DNA of 64,000 nucleotides, taken from Anadara kagoshimensis. Taxonomy: Eukaryota > Mollusca > Bivalvia > Arcoida > Arcidae. Where the stretch lies: positions 3,891,058 through 3,955,057 of the forward strand of contig CM037870.1 in the NCBI GenBank assembly GCA_021292105.1. Direction: 5' to 3'. The position numbers and the translations under genes are program-made. The notes beneath the pieces were generated by a model, which saw nothing but the letters and a program-made list of their open reading frames with translations, was not told the DNA's origin and did no database searches. This document shows, piece by piece, positions 35,166-46,551 of this stretch. How positions within the stretch are numbered: the first letter of the stretch is position 1; each line of letters opens with the position of its first letter.

Positions 35166-36457
35166 ATAATGGGCTTATAAATGAGATTGAAAGCAAGTTG
35201 GTATTGATAATGCGTGTAATTTTCTCTAGAGCTAAAAGTGCTCCTCAATGAAAATATACTTTTGCTTGGCTGGCTGCTTGTCATCGGGATTTTGGTAAAA
35301 AATATTGATTCCTCGGCAATTGTCTATCATGTTTGACGGAAATATGGCGTTTATTCGCGTAGAACATGTAAAGTAATAACAGTGTTGATGTTAGTGTGAT
35401 TCAAGTTATTTATCATTTTCCTGGCTTGTGTAATTTTTTCATTTACCAATTGATGTTACAGTGGGGAATATCCTGAGAGGGTTTTGTGTTTAAGGATTGA
35501 ACATCTATTAAAGTATCAGAAACAAGACGAGAATTCATCATTACACTTCTAATTTTATCCTTTTAAACATGAAACATATTAAACTTCCAACGATTATAAA
35601 ACATAAAAATGCTCCCTTTTTATGGTTCCACTTTGAAGATAACATGAATTGGAATAACATGCATTTATATTTTTACCTCTGTGAAGCTGTGTCTGATTTC
35701 CTGTTGTGTTCTCATTCGACGTGCAAGTAACGATTGAAAATTGATATACTATATTTGCAATGAGTTCTGGATCCACACAGAATAGTGATCGGGGGTTACC
35801 CATCCCTGTTTTGTTGTAGGCATGAAAGAAAATGTCTTCTAGGCGTGATATACATAATGTCAATACAGAGACGGGGTAGTTATCAGGGTTATTAAGATAT
35901 GGGCTACTAACTGAATTTCTCTACTGTTGTCAGTCAGTGTGTATATCTGAAAATGAGCTACCGAGAATAATTACCATTATCTTAACATGCATGATTGATC
36001 ATTTTGAATTTGGTGTTAATATAAACGTGCTAAATGGAATACAGTCACGCGATATTATACTTTCATTACATAATCTGAAAAAAAGCCGAAAGTAAATGAG
36101 GGTCAAAAATAAATCTTTATCAAGAAGCTGAATTGATTAGATGTTTATATTTCTGGAAAAATGATTGACAAGCATGACATTAACAACATCACTTAGATGG
36201 TGGGGAGGATAGTGGTCGATTGCGATTTAATATTGGAGGCTACTTTTTATGGCTGGAAGTGAGAGAATCAATCTAATACTACAAATTACTGAATCAATGT
36301 GTACTTGTCGAAATGCATATGTTCAACTGAAGCTAGTTTCAAAAATTTGAATTTGTGTTGTGAACATGGTTTGGTATGTTTCTTTTTGATTTCAGATGTG
36401 TGTTTGTTAATCAGCAAAATCTAATGTACAGCTATTATATATATTTTAAAAATAACA

Positions 36458-37572
36458 TCTTGCTTCTAATACTTTATCTCATGTAAAAAGTATAAAAACA
36501 GTTTATTTTTCTACACTATACACCACAATCCCTCATTCTAAATTGAAAGAACGTCTTAAAGAAATTATTCACTTGTCTTTCTTCTACAAAAACGGTAAGC
36601 CAAGATACAAATATCTGGTGCTGAACAGGGATTCTGGTTATTTTGTCAAGCATCATACGGATTCCAAACAAAAATATACTGAAGATACCATCAACAAAAT
36701 GTTGGAGTTTTTGATAGATAACATATTTGTTGTGTTTGGTAATATAGTTTTTCAGCAAACAATCGGTATACCAATGGGTACAAACTGTGCACCATTGCTT
36801 GCTGATTTGTTTCTTTATTCTTACGAAGCAGAATTTATGCAGAACCTTGTTAAATCTGGAGAGAAAACTGTCGCCAAATCATTCAACTCAACATACAGAT
36901 ACATAGATGACGTTCTGTCTCTTAACAATCCTAAATTTGGAGACTATGTAAATGTCATCTATCCTAGTGAGCTTGAAATAAAAGACACGACTGATTCCTC
37001 AAGTTCTGCTTCATATTTAGACTTATACCTGAATTATGACGCACAAGAAAAGCTACATTTGAAACTTTATGACAAACGTGATGACTTCAATTTTTCTATT
37101 GTCAACTTTCCTTTTTTATGCAGCAATATACCTGGTTCTCCTGCTTATGGTGTATTTGTTTCCCAATTAATACGCTATGGTAGAGCTTGTTCCCACTACG
37201 GGGACTTTGTACAACGAAGTAGGCTGCTTGCAAATAAATTGTTGACTCAGGGATATTGCAAGCCTAGGCTTATCAATGCCCTCAAAAAGTTTTATGGCCG
37301 TCATCACAGTATTGTTGATAAGTTTGATGTCGCTGTGTCCAGGATTGCCTTGGATATATTTGACTTACCATAGTTCCATGTTCCTTTCACACAATTTTTA
37401 TTACACACGTGGCGGGTGCAGCTAGCTAAACAGGAGGTGCTTACCCTTCCAGAGCACCCGGCCTCACTTCCCTGGTGGAAGTTCACGTGTCTAACCTAAC
37501 TTGTCAGTTCCAAAGTTTTTACTTTGCTTCTGGATTGTGATTCGGAAATGGATTAGTATGTTTGTTTTTGAT
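36458..37572 (+). mobile_element. Young 5'-truncated PLE copy
   Basis: This copy starts within the RT gene (TGCTTCTAATACTTTATCTC) and runs without internal loss through the stop codon and the complete 3' untranslated region to TGTTTGTTTTTGAT. It closely matches 42600-43712. It lies between array units 0 and 1 and has no equivalent there, so it inserted after the array formed. Confidence 0.9.
36543..37373 (+). CDS. PLE-type reverse transcriptase, C-terminal part
   Basis: The open frame encodes the palm and C-terminal parts of a reverse transcriptase, which would copy element RNA into DNA at the target. Visible motifs are GIPMGTNCAPLLADL at residues 75-89 and the catalytic YIDD at 120-123, followed by the conserved SYLDLYLNYD, LYDKRDDFNF and KFYGRHHSIVDKF stretches. 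The first codon of the open stretch is TTG rather than ATG, because the 5' part of the gene was lost by truncation. The protein ends about 15 residues after KFDVAVSRIAL. No GIY-YIG endonuclease follows, unlike classical Penelope proteins. The Penelope-like assignment rests on motif style and the linked hammerheads. A non-LTR origin other than PLE is less likely. Confidence 0.8.
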   Translation: MKERLKEIIHLSFFYKNGKPRYKYLVLNRDSGYFVKHHTDSKQKYTEDTINKMLEFLIDNIFVVFGNIVFQQTIGIPMGTNCAPLLADLFLYSYEAEFMQNLVKSGEKTVAKSFNSTYRYIDDVLSLNNPKFGDYVNVIYPSELEIKDTTDSSSSASYLDLYLNYDAQEKLHLKLYDKRDDFNFSIVNFPFLCSNIPGSPAYGVFVSQLIRYGRACSHYGDFVQRSRLLANKLLTQGYCKPRLINALKKFYGRHHSIVDKFDVAVSRIALDIFDLP

Positions 37573-39279
37573 TGTTTATTTTGACATGAACTCGTATGTT
37601 TGTGTTTGACCACTATTTTTGATGTATGTTTTTATGGAAACTACAATAGTTGGCATGGGCGACCAATGAAATAAAAAAAGTCATGCCTACATTCAGAAGA
37701 AGTAATTTCGATATGATATCTGTATCTGACTATCAAAAGATTTGTCTGTTTTGTATGACAAATCGATCGTGTTCTTAATGAAAGAAAAAAGTAAGCTTTA
37801 AGCATCAATTTGTTGGAAAATCCAATATCATTTCAAAAGTTGCTGCTTCATCAGAAAAAAGTTTTACGCTACACTTATTGATATAAATTACCGACAGACG
37901 AAATATACATCTTACACAACATAATGGCGATCTAAAGAAATCAAAGTCTAGCTACAAGCGTGATTATCTAGACCAAATACAAGACTTAAAAATAATACAG
38001 AGTCAGCTTGTGTAAAAATCTGACAATCAAACAGAATTATTAATAGAATGCCGATTATACATTCCAGTCAGTGTAATATCAAAGCATCGGAAAAATGGAT
38101 ATTTATCTGTGAAGTTATCGGCCTCACTTCAATGATGGAAATTCGCGTGATTACCTACATTTTCCAGTTTTAAAAGTTTTTATTTTACTTTAATTGTTGG
38201 AGTGTGTTTTAAACATAGACTGTAATGATTGTTTTTTATTTCAGGAAAGTTTAATTTATTCTAAAAATTACATATCCAATGTTTTTTATTCACTTAATGA
38301 AATCTCGTGTTTGTGTTCAAGCAGAATATTGGGTTTTATTGAACATTATTCATAATCTTTAGTTATATAATTTTTACATTGATGTTTTGAGGATATAATG
38401 GATTTTTTATGAATCTAGAATTGACTTAATTTATTCTTTTTTTTAATTTTTTTAGGTTAAATGATCCAATATGCAATAAAATGTTGTTAAGGCATCTCAA
38501 ATGTTTTATTTGGCTGTCTCATTTCATTTCAAACATAGAATAATATAAAATATTTTAGAGTTAAATATTGACACAACCCTTTATATACAAGGAGGAAGTT
38601 TGTAACTAAAGACATGCACTTTATCATATTTTAAGTGCAATGATATATGAATCAAACGAAAGAAAACTCGTTTGGTTTGATCTAATGCACTTATGAAAAC
38701 TGATTTTTTACTAGATCAAATTGCAAATAGTAGGATATTTTTGTGATTTTGGCCCAACAATGGCTTTAATAACCTTATAATTATTATTTCTTTTTCACAA
38801 TTATTTTGTAACTAATTGGTCCTCTATAACTTCCATAAACTTTTTCTTCTGTTGATGCTATTAGTGTATATTTACATTGCAGCCTCCGATAATGCAAAAG
38901 CGTTTAAAATTAATACATAATAATTTTAAATTATGGCACTGGTAATAAATCAATAAACCCAATTTACACATGGTGTACTGTAAGAATCATTAAAGTAATA
39001 AATCAATTAAACAGTTTATCATCATTAACACTAATGCAATCTGTAAACGCGTCATTAAAGGATGTTGGCTTCTATACTTCTATAGCTACAGTAAATTTGT
39101 GAATAAACAAAATGACAATATCTTTGAATTTGCTGATAGACCATCGTGTTTTTTTATAACAAAATATTATTATTACTAAATTTGTTTTCATTGAAATCAA
39201 TGTATATCATTTTTAAATGAAACAAAGACGATATATAACACTTCGGCAGATGATTTTTGTGTCTTAAGACAACGGTTAG

Positions 39280-39490
39280 AGAACCCAAAACCAAACATAC
39301 CAATACATGTCAAAATCACAATCCCAAGGCAAAGTAGAAATGTTAAAGCTTGTAATTACATATTATACTAGCTTTATATTTATTTTCATTGATTAGATTA
39401 AGAATTAAACTTCCACCAGGGAAGTGAAGCGAGGTACTGCGGAGAGGTAAGTTCCCCTTGTTTAGCTAGCTACATCCACAGAATACATCA
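39280..39490 (-). mobile_element. Old PLE 3' tail, array member
   Basis: AACCCAAAACCAAACATACC and AACTTCCACCAGGGAAGTGA are on the minus strand. The equivalent is at 52868-53110. Confidence 0.7.
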
Positions 39491-40009
39491 AGGGTATTTT
39501 GGATTGTAATGATTACTGTAAATATTTCTATATAAATCGTACTAAGGAACCTGAAATTGAGATGTGGGATTACACCAGCTAGTCTATAGAATGACATTAT
39601 AAAGAGCGCTGGTAATACATTATTTCATCATTATGTCTATTACAATTAGTTCCTCTAAACATGTCAGCTATGATATATTAAGACCTTCACAGACAAAATG
39701 TGATTTTATTTAACCAATCAATAATTATAAAGCATCTTAACGTCTCAATGCATGAAGATTGTAATTCAATTTCCTTTCTAATACATTCAATTGCTTTTTA
39801 TTTTAATAAACATGTTGACAACACGCAGCCTCCTTATAGACTCTGTGTCTAAAATGCTTCCTCTTCAGTCTTCATTATAATTTCATTTCCATTTTAAAAA
39901 TTGAATTGCATTGAATAAAAAAAACACGTTAAGAATTTTTATTCGTGATAAAGAATGAAAAAGTATGATCCTAAATATGATTTAGAATTGCAATCACAAA
40001 GTCGTTTGA

Positions 40010-40330
40010 AAATCAATCACAAGCATACCAACCCATATCTAAACAATAATTTTAAAGGGAAGTAAAAATCAATTTAACACAAGTGAACTTCCAGCTACTT
40101 GAGACAGATTGCTCCGGTAGTATCGCCTGTCGAAATTGTGAATAAAAGGAAAACATAGAAATTTATCCAGGGTAGGACAGGTAAGACTGGATATAGAGAT
40201 TACTTATGAGTAATATTGTGATGACGGCCATAAAACGTTTTGAGAACCTCGGAAAGCCTATGCTTGAAATGTTCTGGAGTCAACCCTTTATTTGCAAGCA
40301 CCGTGTTTCGTCGTATATAACTTCCAGAAG
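40010..40330 (-). mobile_element. Old PLE copy with RT C-terminal scrap, array member
   Basis: It has a decayed tail plus ATTGTGATGACGGCCATAAA of the RT end. The equivalent is at 53645-53990. Confidence 0.7.
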
Positions 40331-40787
40331 AAGGAACATGCTCCATCATACAGTATAAACTGTAACAATTACAAAATGCTGGAGGTAGTATACAGTATAA
40401 AAAAAGAAAATTGATTATAAAATATTGAAGTCACCACGTTTGTCATACAGTTTTAAATATTTGTATTTGTAATTGTTTCACAGTTAATATTATCGTCCAT
40501 GAATTGAGATAAATTTTGCAAACTAAATATACATTGCAAATGAGTAAAGTTCCTACATAGCCTAATGAAACAGTATTTCTTCTGGCTGTTTAAACCTAAA
40601 CCTGAAATAAAATAATGATAATTATTCAAACTTGATTTAGATATTTTTAAAAAGTAGTACCCAAAATAGTAATGATATGTTTGTAAACTAGTTATTTGTG
40701 ATGTTAATAAGCATGGAAAAGTTTGAAAAGCCGAAAGGTTTGTTTTCCCGCAGGTAAAATATTATATTATGTCTTTACATACATAAC

Positions 40788-40975
40788 CAAAATCAAACAT
40801 ACTGATCTATGTCTAAATAACAATCCTAAAAAAAGTAAAAATTATGAAACTGACAAGCTAAGCTACACACGTCTACGTAAACCAGGCCAGTGAGACCGAA
40901 TGTTCTGGAAGATAAATCGGCACATCCTGTTTAGGTACCTACACCCTTATGTGTGAAATCAATACCATAAGTTAA
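40788..40975 (-). mobile_element. Old PLE 3' tail, array member
   Basis: Decayed tail on the minus strand (TAACCAAAATCAAACATACT onward). The equivalent is at 54438-54620. Confidence 0.7.
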
Positions 40976-41011
40976 GGAACACCTAATTTCAAAATCATGG
41001 TGCTGAACATT

Positions 41012-41907
41012 TGATGATAAGGAAATGGGGGTTCTACGCCACCATGCTTTATAATGGGGAAACCTCAATGCTTGAGGTTTGTGTGAGGTTTGTATATACA
41101 CCTATGGGGGATCGCCCGACCGTGAAGTTATCGAGTCTTAACATGCCTGTGTATCGGTTGGGGATTTTCAGTAGCTATTTTTAAACAGGTCTTTTCATTT
41201 AAATGCTCGCTGATTGGGGAATTTAATTTATTCTACCTTTGGAGATTATCTTTGCTAATTAATAGACGTATATACGTTGCATAGCACCATATATTTTACC
41301 GATATTAAGAAGATATTTGATTTTAGTTTTATTCATATGTAGGGACGTTTTTAGGGAAAAAGTCAGTGTGGTCTAATTAGAACTTTTAAAGGATGGAGAT
41401 TTTGCTTTCGCTATGCTAACATATGGGAGACCGTCCGACCGTGACGTTATCGAGTATAAGCTTTAATATTTCACTTCGGTAGATAATCATTTATGTGGTA
41501 TTGATGGTACATGTATTATCTAATTACACTATAATGCAGTGTTTAAATGCAAGTGGATTTCAGGTTTTCAATGAATACGGATATCTCTACATTTATTTTT
41601 AAATCAACTAATATTTAAATGAAAATAAATAAATAAGTTTGATGTATAACCATACATGTTTATACATGAATGAACACGTCTATTTTAAAAGGTTTAAAGC
41701 TATTGTGAAATTACAGGTCGGCATATAGCGTTTCAAGGGAAATAATTTTCGCCTTAGTTTCTTAGCATCACTTGGGGTTTATGTAAAGAAAGACAAACGA
41801 ATATATGTAATCTAGTATTATTTTTTCTTCCTCCGTCAATAGGTCATTATAGGTCGGAGAACATCCTATAATGCCTGTACCTACATTTTAAATATACAGA
41901 GTTTTAG
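41012..41907 (+). repeat. Polinton left terminal inverted repeat
   Basis: The arm begins TGATGATAAGGAAATG and ends in CAGAGTTTTAG. Its reverse complement is the right arm, with only scattered differences seen by eye. Confidence 0.9.
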
Positions 41908-43712
41908 TCCTGAACATCAAGTTCATTTTGTTCTTCAGAGTCCTTATCTTCTGAGGTAGTGCTTACATTATCAGTTCATCGTCTTGCCAATATTCTTCTA
42001 TTAGAAGATGTTGAGCTTGATACCTTATCCGACTGGATAAAGGTTGTTAGATCTTTCGTTAAAACTAGGATTGCCAAACTTAAAGGGTCTATGAGTACTA
42101 AACCGTCTTCAGTACTCAAGGATCCAGAAATCAGGCAATTCTTACAGACATACACAACAAATATGTTGTTGTTCCAGCTGATAAGGCTTCCAACAACATT
42201 ATTCTCGTTTGTAAGAGATTCTACCTTGAATGTCTTATTAAGGAGCTTGGTTTAGATAGTATATCAAATAACCCTGCATATTCTAGAACTAATTTTACCA
42301 AGATGAAGTTCTTTCCAACCATAGGGGAGTTCTCGAGTCTTTTGGTATCAATCTTAAAGAGGAAGATCTTGATCTTCCTTACTTGTATTGGATTCCTAAA
42401 CTCCATAAAAATCCATACAAGGAAAGATATATAGCAGGCTCATCTAAATGTACTACTAAATCATTATCGATAACTCTAACACAAATTTTGACAATCGTCA
42501 AAGATGGTCTTCAGTCTTATTCAGAAAAAGTATATTCTACATCTGGAATCAACCAAATGTGGATTCTAAAAAATTCTAAAGAATTACTTGAACATCTTGC
42601 TGCTTCTAATACTTTATCTCATGTAAAAAGTATAAAAACATTTGATTTTTCTACACTATACACCACAATCCCTCATTCTAAATTGAAAGAACGTCTTAAA
42701 GAAATTATTCACTTGTCTTTCTTCTACAAAAACGGTAAGCCAAGATACAAATATCTGGTGCTGAACAGGGATTCTGGTTATTTTGTCAAGCATCATACGG
42801 ATTCCAAACAAAAATATACTGAAGATACCATCAACAAAATGTTGGAGTTTTTGATAGATAACATATTTGTTGTGTTTGGTAATATAGTATTTCAGCAAAC
42901 AATCGGTATACCAATGGGTACAAACTGTGCACCATTGCTTGCTGATTTGTTTCTTTATTCTTACGAAGCAGAATTTATGCAGAACCTTGTTAAATCTGGA
43001 GAGAAAACTGTCGCCAAATCATTCAACTCAACATACAGATACATAGATGACGTTTCTGTCTCTTAACAATCCTAAATTTGGAGACTATGTAAATGTCATC
43101 TATCCTAGTGAGCTTGAAATAAAAGACACGACTGATTCCTCAAGTTCTGCTTCATATTTAGACTTATACCTGAATTATGACGCACAAGAAAGGCTACATT
43201 TGAAACTTTATGACAAACGTGATGACTTCAATTTTTCTATTGTCAACTTTCCTTTTTATGCAGCAATATACCTGCTTCTCCTGCTTATGGTGTATTTGTT
43301 TCCCAATTAATACGCTATGGTAGAGCTTGTTCCCACTACGGGGACTTTGTACAACGAAGTAGGCTGCTTGCAAATAAATTGTTGACTCAGGGATATTGCA
43401 AGCCTAGGCTTATCAAGGCCCTCAAAAAGTTTTATGGCCGTCATCACAGTATTGTTGATAAGTTTGATGTCTCTGTGTCCAGGATTGCCTTGGATATATT
43501 TGACGTCTCATAGTTCCATGTTCCTTTCACACAATTTTGATTACACACGTGACGGGTGTAGCTAGCTAAACAGGAGGTGCTTACCCTTCCGGAGCACCCG
43601 GCCTCACTTCCCTGGTGGAAGTTCACGTGTCTAACCTAACTTGTCAGTTCCAAAGTTTTTACTTTGCTTCTGGATTGTGATTCGGAAATGGATAAGTATG
43701 TTTGTTTTTGAT
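41908..43712 (+). mobile_element. Longest PLE copy, nested in the Polinton
   Basis: This 1.8-kb copy covers the upstream part of the RT protein region (about 41960-42400, including the DKASNNII-type stretch in another frame), the main RT domain and the entire 3' untranslated region to TGTTTGTTTTTGAT. It is disrupted by at least two small indels relative to the other copies. Its 5' edge sits exactly at the inner edge of the Polinton left arm, and its 3' edge cuts the Polinton ATPase gene. Some Polinton DNA was probably lost between them. High similarity to 36458-37572 and 55515-56226 indicates recent activity. Confidence 0.88.
42383..43066 (+). pseudogene. PLE-type reverse transcriptase, N-terminal and palm part
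   Basis: The frame includes YWIPKLHKNPYKERYIAGSS (finger region typical of this RT group), FDFSTLYTTIPH (RT motif with the first catalytic aspartate), GIPMGTNCAPLLADL and YRYIDD. The frame is then lost by a one-base length difference from the copies at 36458 and 55515; the rest of the protein lies in the frame at 43047-43310. Translation here starts at a TTG, and no ATG start was identified. It is a retrotransposon pseudogene. Confidence 0.82.
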
Positions 43713-45056
43713 ATGTCTATATTTCCGAATTGTCATACGGATGGCCTTCTTCCACTCATATCCTTGATCAATAAGTTCGTACACTTTATTCATGATTTTG
43801 GTATGTAGTTTTCCGTGCTTTAACTGCATGGTATTTAAAATCAGTTCGGTGTATTTGTTTAAAAAGATAGGAATGTCGCTATCCTTCATAGATTCCTCAG
43901 CTTTCAATTCGGCTTTTTTGTCGGATAAACCTTGCTTTCTATATCCATAATATTTCTTCTGCCATTCACACTCGGATTCTGATTTTACTGTTTTTCTTAG
44001 TTTGATAAAAACTTCGTCTTCTTTATCCTCTTTGGTTTTCTTAAAGTCCGATTCTCCCCATTCAGGATCTCTTTTTCTTTTAAGTGGATTTTCTATATTG
44101 TTTGCTGAGCACCAAGACTTGATATGTTGTTGTAGTGACGAGAGATCTGCAAAAATTATACCACAATCCTCACAATAAGGCATCTCTTCCAGATCTGTAT
44201 GCTGTGGAAATAAGGAAGGTTTTTCTGACATATGGCTCATATGCTTGATTTCTTGAGACTGGGGGAAAATGCTGTATCCAGTATTCGATTCTGTTTTAAA
44301 TGTAGGAGTCGGTGTGTTTTCTCTTTGACTTCTTCCTTGTAACTGATAATTTGTTTTAAATTCACTCTCTTTTATACCAGCTGGAGTATTAGAACATTCT
44401 TTATTTGACTGTGGCATTGTTTGATTTGTTAAATCGGTTGATTTTTCGTTAACTGTTCTAAAAGTTGGAGAATTTACCTCGGTTGTAAAAATGTTTTCTC
44501 TCAATCTATTGGTTTCTGATATAGTCGGTTTTAAATCCACTAGTAAAAATCCCCTTTCTTTACTCGTAGCCTTATCAAATTTGTCCATGAATATTTGGCT
44601 TTTTCCGGGATACATTTGTCTGGCTAGCGTCATGATCTGTTGTTTATCAATCGGGTTTTTAAACAGTACTAAATAATGACAGTTCCTTCTCTGAGTCGGG
44701 TCTTTACTAAAGTATAAATTCTGATTTAACACAATGACAGATAAATTTCGATGATGACTCCCTTCTGTAAACAAATCATTAAATCTGATGTCTTTGACTA
44801 AACTGGACATCAAATCATCTATTACAATCAAATTGTTCTGATTTGTATTGATAAAACTGTCTTTGTCTAAATCTATTGGTATCCCTTGTACGAATTCCAC
44901 CTGTGGAGAAACAGAAAACTTAATGACGTCATACAATGGTTGCCATCTTTTGTACAGCCAGATGATTCTTTCAGGCCTGGGTTCAATCATATTTCTTTGT
45001 AGCAGGTCTTTCATTAAATGCGTTTTTCCCGATCCAGTCATACCCGAAATAATCAT
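43713..45056 (-). pseudogene. Polinton packaging-type ATPase (fossil)
   Basis: This is an FtsK/HerA-superfamily ATPase of the kind Polintons and related viruses use for genome packaging. The Walker A motif GMTGSGKT lies at about residues 5-12, and a Walker B-like stretch NLIVIDDLM follows near residue 75. A two-cysteine, histidine zinc-finger-like stretch (YCEDCGIIF...QQHIKSWC) lies near residue 300, and a lysine/glutamate-rich C-terminal region follows. The PLE insertion at 43712 truncates the gene's 3' end; the frame runs on into PLE sequence to 43659. It lies next to the zinc-finger/acidic segment upstream, on the same strand. Confidence 0.85.
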
Positions 45057-45343
45057 AGTGAATGGATGAAGAAATTGAAATGACAGTATAACGTTTTCTC
45101 TACCTCCTCCGCCTCCTCCTCCTCCTCCACCTCCTTCTCCGCCTCCTCCACCTGCTCCTCCGTCGCCTCCTCCTCCTCCTCCGTCGCCTCCTCCTCCTCC
45201 TCTTCCTCCTCTCCTCCTCCTCCTCCAGAGTGTTGATAAAAAGTGGTTGTTGTTTGTGATTGTTTCTGATGTACATTGAGAAAGTGCCTTTTAAGATTAT
45301 CAGCCCTATTCAGTGTTTTGTAACAAAGGTTACATGTAAACAT
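45053..45343 (-). pseudogene. Polinton zinc-finger and acidic segment (fossil)
   Basis: The frame starts MFTCNLCYKTLNRADNLKRH, one C2H2 zinc finger with the usual Cys-x2-Cys and His spacing, followed by a glycine run and a long glutamate-rich stretch. The stretch is encoded by a CTC/CCT repeat at about 45100-45228. It sits immediately upstream of the ATPase segment on the same strand. A zinc finger next to the ATPase is common in Polintons, to my knowledge. The repeat makes this part prone to length change. Confidence 0.7.
45100..45230. repeat. CCT/GGA-rich low-complexity tract
   Basis: Runs of CCTCCT with CCGCCT and CCGTCG variants. On the minus strand they encode the glutamate-rich part of the preceding entry. 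Confidence 0.95.
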
Positions 45344-45415
45344 TTTGTCTCATTAACAATACGTGGTTGAATGACTTACGATATTTTTTTTAGTATATAT
45401 AAATAGATTTTTACA

Positions 45416-45620
45416 TGAAACAAAAACAGCTGTTCTCCTAAATTTTACATTGACTTGAATACAATTTTTACGAAAGCAACAGCTGTTCTTCTACATTTTA
45501 CATTGACTTTAATACAATTTTTACGAAAACAACAGCTGTTCTTCTATATTTTACATTGACTTGAATACAATTTTTATGAAAACAACAGTTGTTCTCCTAA
45601 ATTTAGATTGACTTGTATAA
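45416..45620. repeat. Four-copy 53-bp tandem repeat in the Polinton
   Basis: CAGCTGTTCT recurs at 45427, 45480, 45533 and, as CAGTTGTTCT, at 45586, exactly 53 bases apart, with TTTACATTGACTT between. The array lies in the gap between the minus-strand genes (ending upstream at 45343) and the plus-strand genes (from 45745). It could therefore be a shared control region. That role is inference. Confidence 0.9.
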
Positions 45621-45744
45621 AGTAATAAATATAAAATAAGAATGCTTTATAAAGCATTGTGTATTTAGCATTCAGAGGAGCATTGCGTTACAATAACATT
45701 TTATCCTTATTCACCCACCCGGCACTTGGATATCTTGGATTAAT

Positions 45745-46168
45745 ATGAAGAATGATTATTATATTCTTATAGATAGTGAAGATTCTAAAGCATACTTTCC
45801 ACAAAATACTGCATCTGCTTTTCGTGTATTGTTAGATACGAGATTGGATTTCAAAGGACAATGATATATTGGTTTATGTGAAGTGCAATGTACTAATATA
45901 ACATCTTCAGGAGAAATTTATATATGCAGCAACATTTGTGGTGAAACGTTATTGGCTGGTAAAAAAGAACAACTTAAGAACAATTGTAGTAAAAAAAGAT
46001 AAAGATATAAGTACAGTGTTCACCGCACCGTTTTATTTACCGTTGACGACGTCTACCTGGCAAGACATAGAAATCTATATAAAGGATAAACAAGGACATT
46101 TATCTACACTCATAGGAGGTAGAGTGAGCTTAACACTTCATATAAGAAGATATCCCTTTTTCATTTAA
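45745..46168 (+). pseudogene. Small Polinton protein (fossil, function unknown)
   Basis: The region begins MKNDYYILIDSEDSKAYFPQ and ends with ...RVSLTLHIRRYPFF, just before the next gene. It resembles a small protein I associate with Polintons of invertebrates, but I cannot assign a role. It is broken. It is the first plus-strand gene after the 53-bp repeats. Confidence 0.55.
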
Positions 46169-46170
46169 GT

Positions 46171-46551
46171 ATGGCAGAACTATATGTACCAGATACTAAT
46201 AAATGGATCAAGTTTTTTAGACAATTGAATTCTGGAAAAGTAGATTCTTATCAATATGGCCGAGGGCAAAAAGGAAGTGGCATTGACAATTTCAGTCGCG
46301 GGACTTACATGATTCCAATTGATCCATATATTTCCGAGCATGATAGAACTGAAGATAATTCTAATGATGCCAAAGAACCACTAAAACCGATTATCAAAAT
46401 GGTCTCACCAGTAGCAGCTAATCTTGAGCAGGCTAAAAGTTACTTGAAACAGGAACAAGAACAAGAGGGCGGTGCACGTACCATAGGAATAAGACGAAAA
46501 CCTTCTGACTTTATGGCAGAATTTCAACAGAAAAAGCGCCGAACATACTAA
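46171..46551 (+). CDS. Small Polinton protein, about 126 residues (function unknown)
   Basis: The frame opens with ATG at 46171, three bases after the previous region ends, and stops at the inner edge of the right terminal repeat. Notable features are MAELYVPDTNKWIKFFRQL at the N-terminus, a glycine-rich YGRGQKGSG stretch, YMIPIDPYISEHD, and a basic C-terminus (KKRRTY). It looks like a virion-associated or structural accessory protein of Polintons, but I do not recognise a named family. Confidence 0.6.
   Translation: MAELYVPDTNKWIKFFRQLNSGKVDSYQYGRGQKGSGIDNFSRGTYMIPIDPYISEHDRTEDNSNDAKEPLKPIIKMVSPVAANLEQAKSYLKQEQEQEGGARTIGIRRKPSDFMAEFQQKKRRTY

Larger units (their letters stand above)
33328..36455. 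repeat. Segmental array, partial unit 0
   Basis: 33328-35160 matches 38455-40140 and 52045-53800 in order; a landmark is GTAATAAATCAATTATACAA near 34018. 35160-36370 matches 47692-49130 and 54966-57060; landmarks are the TTGACGG and GTCACGCGATATTATACTTT blocks. It is part of an old direct array. No shared reading frame is conserved between the copies. Confidence 0.75.
37573..41011. repeat. Segmental array, unit 1, first part
   Basis: It matches 51119-54640 in order and, for about its first 550 bases, 58440-58990. Landmarks are the AGAAGTAATTTCGATATGAT, TGTTGGAAAA, CTACACTTATTGATA and GGTAATAAATCAATAAACCC blocks. It includes old PLE tails at 38115-38250 (+), 39280-39490 (-), 40010-40330 (-) and 40788-40975 (-), most of which have equivalents in the other unit. 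The Polinton interrupts the unit at 41012. Confidence 0.75.

Noticed and set aside
36516-36758. Minus-strand 80-codon frame repeated at 42656 and 61881
   Set aside because: It is the antisense shadow of the PLE reverse-transcriptase gene.
45416-45620. 53-bp repeats as a CRISPR array
   Set aside because: The whole unit repeats with no unique spacers, and the context is a eukaryotic Polinton.
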